DNA from: Oreohelix idahoensis
Lineage: Eukaryota > Mollusca > Gastropoda > Stylommatophora > Oreohelicidae
Direction: 5' to 3'
NCBI GenBank assembly: GCA_024509875.1
Contig: JAMPIV010012156.1
Location: forward strand, 248,001-312,000
DNA length: 64,000 bases
Shown here in pieces: positions 42,345 through 56,248 of this stretch. The notes beneath the pieces are model-generated. The model was not told the DNA's origin, searched no databases, and saw only the letters and a list, made by a program, of their open reading frames with translations. The translations under genes and the position numbers were made by a program. Position 1 is the stretch's first letter. The number at the start of each line of letters is the position of its first letter.

Positions 42345-43130
42345 ACAGTCAGAACACCTCTGGGGAACCAGTAGTGATGGAACCAAACTCAAACTGACCG
42401 CACACTGTCAGCAAAATCTTGAACACCGACACAGAAAATGGAAAATTTTGTTCTCTTACCCACTTACAACTAAAACTTTACGATGAAGACAAATTTAATT
42501 GTTTGGTTTTGATAAAATAACTATACTTATTTCACCTTGTTAAACTAATTACTGATTATTAAACCTGTTTATATGTAAATATAAATCTAGAGTTAAAGTA
42601 ATCACTATTGAGTGAATCTTATATCTGCACCCGTATGACTCAGTTATTTTTTAATGGATATAACCATACAGAACTATTACATTAATATTTTACTGAACCA
42701 TCTTCAGCTGGGGGCTCCTAAAATACGAGTCAATAGCTTCCCTCACAGATGAAGCGGAGAATAATAAGTTCACAACAGCTTAGATGATCTCAGTTGTTAT
42801 ACATGCCATTCTGTAGGATTCGTGTGAGACTCCATGATATAAAAATATCATTCTTGTATTTATATCCCTGCCAAGAGTAATCTTGATCGAAGGTTAATAC
42901 CTTTGAAAACCCTTATCCTTGTACTCAAAGGTTGGCCATTGTAGGAGCACTACTGCAGAGCAGGGGACAACCCACGACAAACTTCAACTATGGATTTATA
43001 TTTACATAGATATACACACGTATATTTATTTATGAAATATTCTTGAATCAAGGGTAAAGAATGAAAATGGTTGACTTTTAGAGAAACAATTTAGTATATG
43101 ATCTTTAAAAATAAAAAAGATGGTTATTTC
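42345..43130. other. Noncoding spacer between inverted arms
   Basis: AT-rich; contains the + copy of a small dispersed repeat (42930-42982, CTACTGCAGAGCAGGGGACA). No gene recognised. Confidence 0.5.
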
Positions 43131-43319
43131 GTCATCGAAATCGTTAAGGGTGGAGGGTGGAATACTTACTTTTAATGTCCGAAATCTGTGTTGGTCAGAC
43201 CTCTTAACTGTCGATTTCCAGCAAAGAGTTGTTGCTGTAGACTGGTGTAGTTTATGCTGGTTCTTCAGTGACTTCTTGACTGCTCTTTCTCTCCTAAGGA
43301 GTCGGATGGCTTGGCTGGA

Positions 43320-43610
43320 GCACGTTTCTTGCGTTGCAGGAGTAAGTGCCGCTTTGAGTATCCTCTAGATCCCTCTGTTGTAGATGATGTCCAGCGTTGA
43401 ATTCAGGTAACTAGTAACAGAAAGTGAGAGAACGGGGAAAATCGTATCTCACTTAAGTTTTATATCTCCTGATGTAAGAATCAGCCGACCTCCGCTTTCC
43501 TCCACAACTTCACCCTCCTCCGAATTTTACCCGCTGCCCATGAGCGTAAAATCTCAATCCCTTGAGTCAGATGAAAGCGTGTTAGGAGAGCGGAAGAAGA
43601 CAAATGCATC
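43320..43610 (-). pseudogene. Immunoglobulin-like domain pseudo-exons, copy 2
   Basis: On the minus strand, 43600-43455 encodes SSDSRD, a stop, DFTLMGSG, a stop, NSEEGEVVEESGGRLILTSG and DIKLK. A second block at about 43400-43330 encodes QRDLEDTQSGTYSCNARNVL. Both blocks match those of copy 1 at protein level. Two in-frame stops show it is a pseudogene. Conservation of the coding frame despite nucleotide divergence suggests a former protein-coding exon. Confidence 0.42.
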
Positions 43611-43650
43611 ATTTTCAGATTTATATATTTGTGTGTGTATATATCTATCT

Positions 43651-44636
<986 letters not shown>

Positions 44637-44699
<63 letters not shown>

Positions 44700-44732
44700 A
44701 TATATATATATATATATATATAGATATATATA
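44637..44732. repeat. (AT)n microsatellite, right part
   Basis: About 96 bp of AT with two C/G interruptions (near 44699 and 44723). Probably continuous with 43673-43778 before the LTR inserted. Confidence 0.93.
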
Positions 44733-44789
44733 CAAATCTGAGCTTAAAAAATGTTGGCATAAAAATATATGTATATATACATCATCCTC

Positions 44790-45075
44790 TTTCTGCTCCC
44801 TATGGAGCCTGGGGCGACCTCTACTATTGGTTCCTTGTGAGAACACCCGCATAAAGCAGTCACCAGGTCTTGCAGTGGTGGTTTATGTGGCAAGTTATTT
44901 TATATGATGAGGTTGCCAGGCGCATACACAACTGTACATCTTTAGGCAATTCATACATCTAAAATGCAAATGTAAAATAAGAAAATATACATGTACATCT
45001 CACCCCAATGGTTAAATTATCCAGTCTTTGATGCACAGGCTGGCCCGGTAGAATGTCCTGCAGCTGTTTAAGATG
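44790..45075 (-). repeat. Arm 2 of the inverted duplication, outer part
   Basis: The minus sense contains GCATCTTAAACAGCTGC (about 45075), then a block with GGCAACCTCATCATATAAAA, then CTCACAAGGAACCAATAG, matching 41648-41950 in order. The inner continuation is the pseudo-exon region at 43610-43320, displaced by the AT array and solo LTR. Confidence 0.65.
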
Positions 45076-45079
45076 CAGT

Positions 45080-45875
45080 CTTTACCCCGCTAACTAATAA
45101 TAATTGATATGTTAGAATTATTAGCGTTTAACACAGGGGTAGATTTCTAGGGGTCAGGATTGTCAAAGTTCTAAGCCAATTTTACCACTTATAAACGTTT
45201 ACATGGGACTAAAATCACTCCATAGTAAATCTATCTGTCCTCTCCGTGTCTGTTCTCCTAGGTGAAGATGGGAAATACAGTAGGGGAAACTTCCAAAACA
45301 CTCAGATTTTAAAGTTAAAATTTTCACCCGCGAAAAAACATACCTCGCAAGGTTCTCATGGGTGGTACCCAATTGCAATTTAGTTTAGTTCATTAAAATC
45401 AATCGCGATTCAGGCTAGTTCATTTTCAATTAAACAACAATCACGAGGTAGGGCGCCTTACTTTAGCAAATTTTCCCCCTACCCATCATAATGATAATTA
45501 TTGACATGACCATATAAGGTATTGCAACTAATTATTATATGACATTCCGGAAATCATTATGTCATATGTCTAGTCATATTTCTACAATCTTGTTTTCTCT
45601 TCTTCCCACATCTGTTTATTGCGACAAGACGTCTTGCCAGAACTGATTATATCATATCTTCTCATATCGTAATACTTCTAAAGCAACAACACATATCTAT
45701 TAAAATTACGGATAGGTCTTACAAAGCTTATTCTTTCAGGAACGAAAAAAAAAGTGATTTGTTGAGTAATTTATTGAAAAAGATTGATCCAATATTTCCA
45801 CAACCGTTGTTTCAGCCCAATTTCAGCACTGCCATTACGCAATCGGCGTGATTGGTTAAGGCGAAACTTTGAATT
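45080..45875. other. Noncoding stretch
   Basis: AT-rich with no recognised gene or element. Confidence 0.5.
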
Positions 45876-45878
45876 ATA

Positions 45879-46935
45879 TTCATTCATTCATTCATTCAAT
45901 CGTTCGTTCGTTCATTCATTAGTTCGTTCATTCATTCATTCATGCATCATTTCATTCATTCGCTCGTTCGTTCGTTCATTCATTCATTCGTTTATTCCTT
46001 CATTCATTCATTCGTTCATCCATTCATTCATTCTTTCATTTATTCATTCATTCATTCATTATTCCTTTATGCATTCGTTTGTTCATTCATTCATTCACTC
46101 ATTCATTCATTCATTCATAATATCATTCATTCACTCATTCATTCATTTATTCATTCACGCATTCACTCATTTAATCGTTCATTCGTTCACTGTTTCGTTC
46201 ATTCATTCATTAATTAGTTTATTCGTTATCTCATTCATTCATTCATCTGTTCATTTTTCATTCATTCATTCAAACACTCTTTCATTTATTCATTCATTCG
46301 TTATTCCTTCACTCATTTGTTTGTTTGGCTCATTCATTCATAAATTCACTTAAGCACTCATTTATTCATTTATTCTGTCGTACATTCACTCGTTCACTCA
46401 TTCATTCACTCATTCATTCTTTCATTCGTACATTCATTCGTTTGTTCGTTAATTCATTCGTTCATTCGTTCATTTATTCATTCATTTTCTCTTTCATTTA
46501 TTCATTCATTCATTAATCCTTTCGTTCACTCTTTATTCCTTGATTTATTCGTTTGTTCTGTCATTCATTCATTCACTCACTTATTTATTCATCCACTCAT
46601 TCACTCACTTATTTATTCATCTACTCATTCACTCATTCATTCAGTCACTCAATAATGCATTCACTAATTCATTCATTCACGCATTCAATCATTCACTCGT
46701 TCATTCATTTACTCATTCACTCAATCATTTATTAATTTAATTATTCATTCATTCATTCATTCATTCACTCTTGCATTCATTCACCCATCCATTAACTCAC
46801 TCATTCACTCACTCACTCATTCATTCATTCATCCGTTCACTCTTTCATTCATTCATTTACTCATTCACTATTCACGCATTCATTCACTCACTCATTCACT
46901 CACTCATTCACTCTTTCATTCATTCATTACTCTTT
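45879..46935. repeat. (ATTC)n tetranucleotide satellite, about 1.05 kb
   Basis: Long degenerate array of TTCA/ATTC units with point variation (TTCG, TTTA, CTCA). All plus-strand frames in it (Phe-Ile-His-Ser repeats) are translation of the repeat and not genes. Confidence 0.97.
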
Positions 46936-46949
46936 TTTTCACTCCTTAA

Positions 46950-48499
46950 AGATCTCTTGTTACTGCTCCGACTACTTCTGCAGGAAACCTGCATCAAAGC
47001 ATTCATGTGCTTGTTGCGCACATATTCTTTTGTGTGGCGCACAGATTACGCATACAAATGAAAAATGTATTTATTTGTCTGATAAAAATATATTTATCTT
47101 TGAATTCACGATTTCCAGTCTAGAGGGACAGAACTCAGATTTGGCGATGTGTATTTATTCTGTGAGTTATCGGTTCTTGTATCTTTCCTGAAGATCGAAC
47201 TCAGCGGGGGAATTTAGGTTTACAGCGATCTATTCTTTGTTTGGTTAGAAATAGATTGTTCTTGCTTCAGAATATCTATGACCCGAATCTATGTGTAGTT
47301 CTTGTCTAGGTAGGACGAGTATGTCTTTTATCTTAATATCTTTGTATGTCTAAGTCGAACTATATCTTTGGTGTCGAACTTGGGGTCATAGGTTGTTCGG
47401 CGGATGTGTCGCTAAGAAGGGAGGTGAGAAGGTTCCGCCCTGTTGGACCTAGATGAAGGCGGTCTGAAGATTTGTCTTGAGCTCTGTGGTTCCTTTTGGG
47501 GAAAGGAGATTGTTTATCTCTATGATTGAATTATCAGAGATTCTTCCCCAGTGTTGATTCTTGACGCCAGGGAATGGCGTGCGTTATTCGCATTATTGGC
47601 TGTTGTGTTTTTCCTGAGAAATAAGGTAAAACAGACATATTGAACCTTTCGTCATATTCAGCTAGGTCGACATGCTATCGTCTGCACAGGCGTTTGATTA
47701 GCGATGTTAAGACAACATATTTGCTTGCAGTTATATATATATACATTTTATGTCGCAACATGATTGAACAGGATATGCAGAGTCTAATTCACATATATTT
47801 ATGAAAGGAACAGAGCCTATGATCATGCTTCGTCATTATCTTTGTTGTGAGCGAAAGTCAAAGATGGAGCCATCTTTGGACTCCAAGTTTCAATCTTATA
47901 AAATCATCGATCGAGAACAGGAATGTCCTTAATATCAGACGATGATATCGAGATCTGCATACTATTATATGAAAACCCACTACTGGTGGTTTGACATTGT
48001 ATTCATAAATTCATTTACTGAATTTTCGGCCTGAAAGACTTAGACGAGGTTCTTACAGGGAACAATGAGTAAACATTGGTTCTTAACTGACGGGATTTGT
48101 CAGTAAGGCCTGAGATTATACATATGTGCTGAAATACTGAGTGCTTGTCTACTGACATTACATTGATCTGTTATACAACATGAATGCCCAGGTGATAGTG
48201 CATTGCATTGATCAATATTATGATGATTTATGCCAACCTGTCTGATGTTTCCTGTTCCTGTGTCGTCGAAGTGTGTGTCCATTAAATGCAAGAAAACGTA
48301 AACAGTAGTTCGTCTTACACTTCATGCCACGAGTGAGTGAGTTTGCCCTATTGTCAACTCTCAGAACATTTTCCAGCATTCGCGTACTGTATGTATCCTC
48401 ACTCCAAAACAATACACCACTGCTTAGGTCGAGTTGACCTGTGAATGTCTTCACTGTGACAACACCCCTTCGAACACGATTGTAACCATACAACCAACA
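46950..48499 (+). repeat. Probable 5' LTR of element C, left edge unresolved
   Basis: Noncoding sequence ending CAACCAACA at 48499, directly before a primer-site-like TGGTGACCGAAGG at 48501. The second LTR lies outside the window, so the LTR start cannot be fixed by comparison; a length of 1.1-1.4 kb would match its relatives. No gene is visible in this stretch. Confidence 0.45.
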
Positions 48500-48500
48500 C

Positions 48501-49742
48501 TGGTGACCGAAGGTTAGACTTTATCAACACTGATCTTTACCAAGTGGAAAAGAGAGCTTTATCAACTGGTGGGCCAGCTTTCTGGGTTTGACCTAGCAGA
48601 GATTGAGAAGTCAGCTACTGAGACCAGACCGTTTTCTGTGGCCTGATACGACACACAAGCAGTACAACGCTACAGTTGAAGTCAGCATGACCTGCCCTAT
48701 TGATCGTATACTGTAAATAGGTCAGCGCTCGTTAACAGACGGTATTTACATAGAACAGACAGCGTAGCACGGCAAGTTTGTTTACAAGTGAATATTTAAC
48801 TGTGTTGATGAGAAGTACTAGCGAACTGAGAAGTCTACACGTCAACGGTGGATCTTCTTGTGTTTTGCATATTGTTGAACAGTGTAATAATTTAAAACAG
48901 AAAGCTATTGTTTATTAAAGTGGCAGTTTGTTTTCAGTCGAAACTGAACAATATTGATATAATACTGGGCCTTCTTTGCAGACACTTCTACAACACATGT
49001 CATTATATTATATGCATTTATATGACATATATGTATTTATGTTTAATGTTTACATGTTTGCATATTATTTGTGGGTCTATGTCGTGGGTGGTTGGTGAGG
49101 TGACTAGTATAGGATATACCGAGTCATATTGGTCCTATTTTAGTGTTCTATAGGGAGCAATTTTCTTGGTTGGAAATTTGCTGCAACATCGGTTGCAATA
49201 TCTGTTAGCTGTGGCGATCTGTACTCATTGTTGTTTTCGTAATATTTTTTCTGCTCTTCAGTTTTGTTTTGATTTGTTCGTATTTGTAGATCTACCCTGT
49301 CCTATAATTTAGTTTTATACACCATTTATATTTATACACTGTGGCGTTATTTGTTTTGTTTATTCCTTTGCAGTTATCATCACAGGTTCTGTGATTAGTT
49401 TCTTTAGTTTTCTACTTAATTTAGTTGATTTCTGCAAATGTTTTCGTATTGTTTTTCTTGATTGTCTTTTGTTTATGTATGTTATTGGTTGACATATACT
49501 ATAAAATATACTTGATCATACACTACTAGCTGTGTAGTGAACTTATGAGAAATAATCAACTGATGACTAATTGCTGTTACTAAAGGTACACAGTTGATTA
49601 AACAAGACCTTATTTAAAGGCTTGTTTCCAACAGAGATTGGGATTGTGAGCTAATTAATCAAGTTCATTTAGAACTTGTTCCTGTTTACTTGGAAATAGA
49701 TTACATTATTGTTTCAAGAGATTGCTATCATTATTAGACATC
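48501..49742 (+). other. Element C primer-binding site and 5' leader
   Basis: TGGTGACCGAAGGTTAG at 48501 is a primer-site candidate that differs from those of B and D. The leader of about 1.2 kb has no coding frame of note, and I do not see the 48-nt hairpin shared by B and D. Confidence 0.5.
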
Positions 49743-50631
49743 ATGTCTACATTAGAATACTTTATTGCACAAGGGAAATCCCTTGATAAGTCTGGTAAGG
49801 AATTAGAGGAGTTTGCAACTGCTCAATTTGCCATGGTATTAAAGTCAGAAGAAAAGAAGCAAAAAGAGGAAAATAAATGGAAAGCAGAAGTTGAACAAAA
49901 GAAGATAGATGCTGAGAATTTAAGATTGCAGATGCAAGCTGAGGAGAGAAAAGCTGCTGCTGAGGAGAAAAAAGCTGCTGCTGAGGAAAGAAGATTCCAG
50001 ATGGAAGAAAAAAGATTAGAAAGAGAAGCTGAAGCTGAACAAAAGAGATTAGACAGAGAAGCTGAAGCTGAACAAAAGAGATTAGACAGAGAAGCTGAAC
50101 AAAAGAGATTAGACAGAGAAGCTGAACAAAAGAGATTAGACAGAGAAGCCGAGGAGAGTAAGGCAAAAAGAGAACATGAGGAAAAACTGTTAGCATTTGA
50201 ATTAGAAAAATTGAAATTGACAAATATGAGTGATGTTAATCAGTCAAGTGGTAACAGTGGTAAACCCTTTACTTATAAGGTCAAGGTACCAGCGTTCAAT
50301 CCTTCCAGTGACGATATTACATTCTGGCTGGATCGTTTTGAACGTTCTTGTCGAGCTCATAATGTGGATAAATCACAGAATGTTAATCATTTGTCAGAAA
50401 ATTTGAAAGGTGATTCTCTAACTAGTTTAAGTTTGGTTGAAGAGGCTGACAAGGATAATTATGATGTTATTAGATCAGCTTTATTGAAAAAATACCAGTT
50501 GACTGAGGAAGGTTACCGTATTTTGTTTAAGAAAATTGTACCTGATTCAGGGGTAGAGTTCTCAGAATTCATTGCAAGGACACGTCTTACATTTAATCGT
50601 TGGATTGAATTGTCCAAAACAGAAAAGACAT
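49743..50631 (+). pseudogene. Element C gag, N-terminal part, frameshifted
   Basis: Starts at ATG 49743 (MSTLEYFIAQGKSL). Residues about 35-160 are a charged coiled coil with a nearly perfect short repeat of REAEQKRLD-type units (50025-50155, four to five copies). The capsid-like domain follows (VKVPAFNPSSDDITFWLDRF; ALLKKYQLTEEGYR). The frame ends at a TGA at 50631-50633 caused by a small indel relative to D at the equivalent point. Gag and pol resume from 50572 in another frame. Confidence 0.88.
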
Positions 50632-50633
50632 GA

Positions 50634-52971
50634 AGCCCTTATGGACTTGTTGCTCAGGGACAAAATTATGTCAAGTGTTAATAAACCATTCCTTGAATTC
50701 CTACATGAGCGTAAACCCAAGACACTAAAAGAAATGCAAGAATATTGTGACCAATACGTCACTGCACACCCTGACATAACTCTTAGCAACACTAAGATTA
50801 AAGAGAGTATGCCAGTTGCATCAGCAACACCATACAACCCTAATTATTCACACAAATTTCAGGGACCACAAAACAAGTTTGGGAAAAAAGGTAACCATAA
50901 TAGTTATCAAAACCAAGGAAACCAATCATTTCAGGGTTCTTCTGCGAAGAACTGGAGACGAGCTGACAGCCCTCGATACAGAGGTGGTCATAATTATAGA
51001 AATTTCCGCAGAGGAAGTCATTATAGGAACTATCCAAGTCATCCATCATGGAGACAACAAGACCATAATTATAGAGATACTCATTATAATGAATATGATA
51101 ATGGTAACCATGAGAATTATGACTCAAACCCAAATAGGGGTTACAATAGAGGAAATAATAATGATTACAGAGGCAATAATAATCGAGGTAGATCACAATA
51201 CAAAAAACATAAATCATATTATCATGGAAACTCTGCACAGCAAGAGTCACATGAAGACTATAAACAGACCAAAGATAATAATGATGCTAATAATATGGCG
51301 TGTTCCGCTTTTGATTTTGGGAGAGCATCTCAGTGCCCCCAATGCAAAACATTATTTAAACCAACTACGGTGTCCACTTTAAGTTGTGGCCATCCTCTTC
51401 CCGCTCTTCCTGCGTCAGTCGCGCATGATGGAAGAGGTTCTCTTGTTTTACATAGAGGTTTAGTAAATGACAATCCAGTCTCAGTTCTTTTTGATTCTGG
51501 ATGCACCACAATTGGTGTTAGGCAGTCGCTTGCAGATCCTTCTCGTGCCACTGGAAAAGTAGTCAAATGTGTAACATTTGGCGGCACCTTAGAGAAATAC
51601 TCTACTGCTATCATTAGGATTGCTACTCCTTTCTTTCCAGGAGATGTACACGCATGTCTTCTTCCGAATCCGATCGCTGACCTCATCATCGGTCGCATTC
51701 ATGGAGTCAAGGAATGCACTCCACAACAAATTTCCGTTTGGGAAAAACAAAATATGCAAACTGCTAATGCTGTAGTCACTAGAGCTCAAGCTCTTAATAT
51801 GCCTCAAACTTCATCTACTGAAGATAATGAAGGGCATAACCAAGACGATCCCTTGGTAATTTCTCGTGACTCATTTATTAAACAGCAAGAAGATGATCCG
51901 ACTCTAAAGAAATTCTTCACTCTTGCAACAAAAGGTGATCCGAATAAAGATACAAAGCGTAAATCTTGGATTACAATGAAGAATGGCGTACTTGTACGTA
52001 TGGTGCAAGACTCCGCTAAGTCAAGTCATTCTCAGATTCTTGTGCACAAGAATTTGAGAGTTAAAATTTTGCAACACGCACACGACTCTCAGTGTGCTGG
52101 ACATGTGGGTTTTTCCCGTACAAAGTCAAGAGTTCTTGCGGCTTTCTTTTGGCCTTTTGTGAACAAAGACATACGGATTTATTGTCAATCTTGTATAGTA
52201 TGTCAAGAAGTCAAATCCAAAGGTCCACGCCATGCTGCACCTATTCAGGCTGCAGACATTCCTATTCGACCATTTCAGAAAATGGCGATAGACATCATTG
52301 GTCCATTTAAGATCAAATCTGCTAGAGGACATCAGTTTATTTTAACGTGTGTGGACATGTGCACACGTTGGCCAGAGGCTATTCCTCTGAAGAGCATTAC
52401 TACTGCTGACATTGCAGATGCTCTTTGGCTTATATTTTCTCGTCTGGGATTCCCCGGAGAAATATTATCAGACCATGGCACCCAACTGATATCGGATACC
52501 ATGTCTCAAGTGATGTCGACTCTGCAGATAGAGAGATCTTTGAGTAGTATCTATCATCCTATGTCCAATGGGATGGTCGAACGGCTAAATAGAACACTCA
52601 AAAACTTGCTAGGGAAGATAACTGAGGATCATCCTCAAGATTGGGATAGGGTTTTACCCGCGGCCCTCTTCGCTTACAGAGAGGTCCCCAATGAACATAC
52701 AGGATTTTCTCCCTTTGAACTTCTCTTTGGCGCGCGACCGCGCGGCCCTATTTCTTTGCTTCATGATCTCATAACCGCTGATAATATTACCGATGACACG
52801 AAATCTTCTTACGAATATGTCATCGCGCTGAGACAAAAGATTATCGAAGCATGCAAATTGGCAACTTCTTTTTCTGAATTTGCTAAGCAGAAAGCAAGAC
52901 AATTTGCCAATAAGAAAAGAACCTTACGACAACTTTGTCCTGGTGACAAAGCATTTGTTTTACTACCTTGA
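50634..52971 (+). pseudogene. Element C gag (rest), protease and integrase
   Basis: Continues from LMDLLLRDK. An Asn/Arg/Tyr-rich linker (YRGNNNRGRSQYKK) is followed by the cysteine motif QCPQCKTLFKP with SCGH (about 51330-51395), protease VLFDSGCTTIG (51483), integrase zinc domain HAHDSQCAGH...CQSCIVCQ (52077-52205), and integrase core IDIIGP (52290), LSDHG (52466), MVERLNR (52574). It stops at a TGA (52969-52971) in the integrase C-terminal segment after DKAFVLLP, where B and D read through. That single nonsense codon and the upstream frameshift are the only coding defects before the insertion of D. Confidence 0.9.
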
Positions 52972-54193
52972 AGGGAAAACAGACTTCTTATTTCTTGGAA
53001 AGGTCCGTACGAGATAATCTCGAAAATTTCCGATGTTGACTACATTGTCGATATTGATGGAAAGCATAAAACCTTCCACGACAATATGCTTACGGAATTC
53101 CATGAACGTCCGGATTATTTACAGCCTATTTTTCAGGCAACGGACGATTCACCAGTCCAACATGGTCATTACTCATCACTGTCCGTAATACAGGATGAGG
53201 AAACAAGTTTTTCGGATGTTAATCTTCCGCTTCCGATGATTCCACTTCATTCTAGTGAATCATGGAAAAACGTTACTGTTTCTCCGGATTTGTCTTTAGG
53301 AGAACAGCGACAAGTTTCGGCTATGTTACAAACATTTCAGGATGTCCTTACTGACATCCCTGGACAAACTCATGTCATTGAACATGACATTATTCTAACT
53401 GACCATAATCCTATTAGGGTCAGACCTTATCCTATCCCTATACATTTTCAAGCACAGGTTGAGAAGGAGTTGGATGAGATGATAGATTTAAAAATAATTG
53501 AACCATCCACTTCTGCATATTCTTCGCCGATGGTTATTGTTCGGAAAAAAGACAATAACATACGTCTTTGCGTTGACTATCGAAAATTGAATCAAGTTAC
53601 GAAGTTCGATTCTGAACCTATGCCATTACTTGAAGAGCTACTTACTAGGCTTTCTAAATCTCATTTTTTCACTAAACTAGATTTGTCCAAAGGATATTGG
53701 CAAGTTCCTTTATCTGAACGCGCCAAACCTTTTACGGCTTTTTCTACACCTAGAGGCCTTTTTCAATGGAATTTCATGCCTTTCGGCCTTATGAACGCTC
53801 CAGCTACATTCGTACGCATGATGCGTCGAATTCTATCTTATCGGTCAGATGTCATCGCGTATCTAGACGACATCTGTCTTTTCAGCGATACTTGGGAAGA
53901 TCACTATTCAGGGCTAGTTGAATTACTGTCTACTCTACGCGAGTATATTCTGACAGCGAAACCCTCTAAAGCCTGCGTTAGTTTTAGCGAAATTTCTTTC
54001 TTAGGCCATCGAGTGGGTCATGGTTTCCTAAAGACAGAGGACCATAATATCACTAAGATACTTAACATCTCTATTCCTAAGACTAAAAAGCAAGTGCGAA
54101 GTCTCTTAGGTCTTATTCAATTTTATGGAAGATTCATTCCGAATCTATCCTCTATCATGGCACCTCTTTCTACACTACTAAAGAAAGGGTCAC
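52972..54193 (+). pseudogene. Element C reverse transcriptase, interrupted by element D
   Basis: The frame resumes as NRLLISWKGPYEI after the stop, with a listed ATG at 53086. RT motifs: IRVRPYPIPIHF (about 53413), IRLCVDYRKLN, FFTKLDLSKGYWQVPL (53670-53710), FNFMPFGLMNAP-type block and catalytic AYLDDICLF (53857-53883). The last C-derived residues are LSTLLKKGS at 54187; bases beyond 54193 belong to the LTR of element D. The RNase H half lies at 63492. Confidence 0.9.
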
Positions 54194-55256
54194 TGTTGGT
54201 GTCGTTTTCATAGTGATGAATTGAAACGCGAATGGTTACAACGGAATAAATGTCAACAATGTTTTTCAAACGAAAACCAACAAGTATCTTGAATTGGGTG
54301 AACTGGTCAAGTATTGGCAGCACACAAGTCGTTGGTAACTTTACATAGATTTTATTCACCAGGACACGAAGTGGACAAGACGGACATCGTCACAGGCGCA
54401 AAGATCACACGACAACATATTAATTATTGCTGCTAAAGTTCCTGAAGATTCTCTTCTAGTAAAGACCTCTGTCCATAGACTAAGGATTACAAAACTGTTA
54501 CCGTATAATATCCTTCTCAGTCACGACCGTTGACCTTCTTTCAAGGACGTCTATCATGGTAACGTATACATACTCTGGGATGAAATCTTCCATATTACAT
54601 TTGTTAAAATTCCCAGACGTTCATCCTACATAGCGTTGTACATCATATAATTTCACACAAAGTCATATACGATAATCCTATCAGTTAAAGGCTTTCAGTT
54701 GGCTAACCTCTCTTTACATCCGTGCCACGACTTTGGCATTGAAGCATGTACGGCATTTAAAACATGTGCATAAGGTAAACAATATAACTTCTTCTACTCG
54801 TAGGAATTCTCCGTCTACGATCCAAATCTAAAAGGCAAGCGACTCTGTAGATCCATTCTAGGAATGATAAAATTCCCGCTAGATTAGTAGTAGAGCGGCC
54901 TTTTTATGCAGCATTAAAATAAGAAGTGGGCGATAACTTACGTGACATAACTGCGATTGGCTTCGACCTGAAGACCAATACAAATCACAATAATAAATGG
55001 CTTCCTTCAACATGCCATTGGATACACAATATAAAATTACAATCATGGACACAAGCCAGTTCCATGTTTCCACTTCAAAACCTGACGTCACAAACTACTC
55101 AACTAGGTTACACGTGCGTCCAAAGCAACTCACACAGCATTGTGCACGTCAGTGCGTGAATCAATCGAACGCACAAATAATATAACTATCTCAAGACTGG
55201 TGCGTACATTTGGTAGGACCGACGACTACCCCCTTAGGTAATAAATGTACGTAACA
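54194..55256 (-). repeat. Element D 3' LTR (left copy)
   Basis: In the minus sense it starts TGTTACGTACATTTATTACC, as in element B, and ends CGACACCAACA. 1063 bp. A CTTATAAT-type TATA and polyadenylation signals were not assigned. The 70- and 77-codon frames inside both LTR copies are duplicates of each other and not genes. Confidence 0.95.
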
Positions 55257-55271
55257 GCTCCCTTATTACCT
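55236..55271 (-). promoter_or_regulatory. Polypurine tract/LTR junction hairpin, element D copy
   Basis: AGGTAATAA (55236-55244) and TTATTACCT (55263-55271) form a 9-bp stem across the LTR boundary, as at 25912-25947 in element B. Confidence 0.6.
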
Positions 55272-56248
55272 CCCCTTAAAAAAATTAATTCTATTAATTT
55301 TTTTCGAACTAATTACTCGAGAGAGGTGAGTCAAAACTACAACAATATATACAATGCATAAAGTTATATCATATTAAGAAAAGAATATTGACTTGAAATT
55401 AATATAACTAAATGACAGTATGCATTAAAGCACACATCCACCATCGACCTACTTTGGAACGATGTGGTAATATTCGAAGTAAAAAGAAGTTGAAAAAATG
55501 AAAATGAAGAATCAACAAAAAAGATGATAATAAAATTCAACTAAGTTTTTCAAAAGAAAATCGAAACATATGATTTCAAAAAATGAAAATGAACAGCAAC
55601 ACTGATGATAATCAATGATAAAAGAATCAGTGAAACAGAAAATTTTGAAATACAATGTGCAAAAATGAAGCAATGCAAAATTAAACACTTTAAGAAGCAA
55701 CGCACCTACTGTTATCTAGCACTAGTAAGTTTGACTAGTTATCTAAAAGTAAAATATCATGTAGTGGGATACGTGACTACACGTATTGCGAGACACTAAT
55801 AACGTTAGTAGATGTGTGATTTATAAACAATCAAATTGATTAAATTGAATTAATCTAATTCTAGTACTTAATTACACATAAATAAATAACTAGTAATTTA
55901 TTCTAAGTAATTCTAATTTCAGTCATTGTGAATATTCGTTCAGAACTATTTAGAGTCAACAAGAATATGTTCCTAATGTTCCATGCACGAAATAAGTTTA
56001 CGAACACGATATGTAGTGTAATATGTTCCATAACACTAACGAATGTCTATTTGTTGCTTTTTTCCAATGTTTCCATACTAAAAAAAAATGTTACTTTAAT
56101 ATCACTGTTCCCGTTCTAACAAAAAGTTACTTCACAAGAAATAATGTTATAATCCATATGTAAGTATGTTCTGAAAGTTATATTTATACGAATACTGCAA
56201 AACTATACATAGTCTTCACAGATGTACAATTAATGACACTGTACAAAG
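55257..56248 (-). other. Element D 3' untranslated region with polypurine tract
   Basis: About 1 kb of AT-rich noncoding sequence. The purine tract next to the LTR (55257-55277 in minus sense) is the same as in element B. The plus-strand frames here are chance. Confidence 0.8.

Noticed and set aside
45784..47061. Plus-strand frames rich in Phe-Ile-His-Ser
   Set aside because: They are direct translation of the ATTC array in several frames, with no domain.
54879..55185. Small frames inside the element D LTR (also 63109-63415)
   Set aside because: They are present identically in both LTRs, have no known domain, and overlap on both strands.
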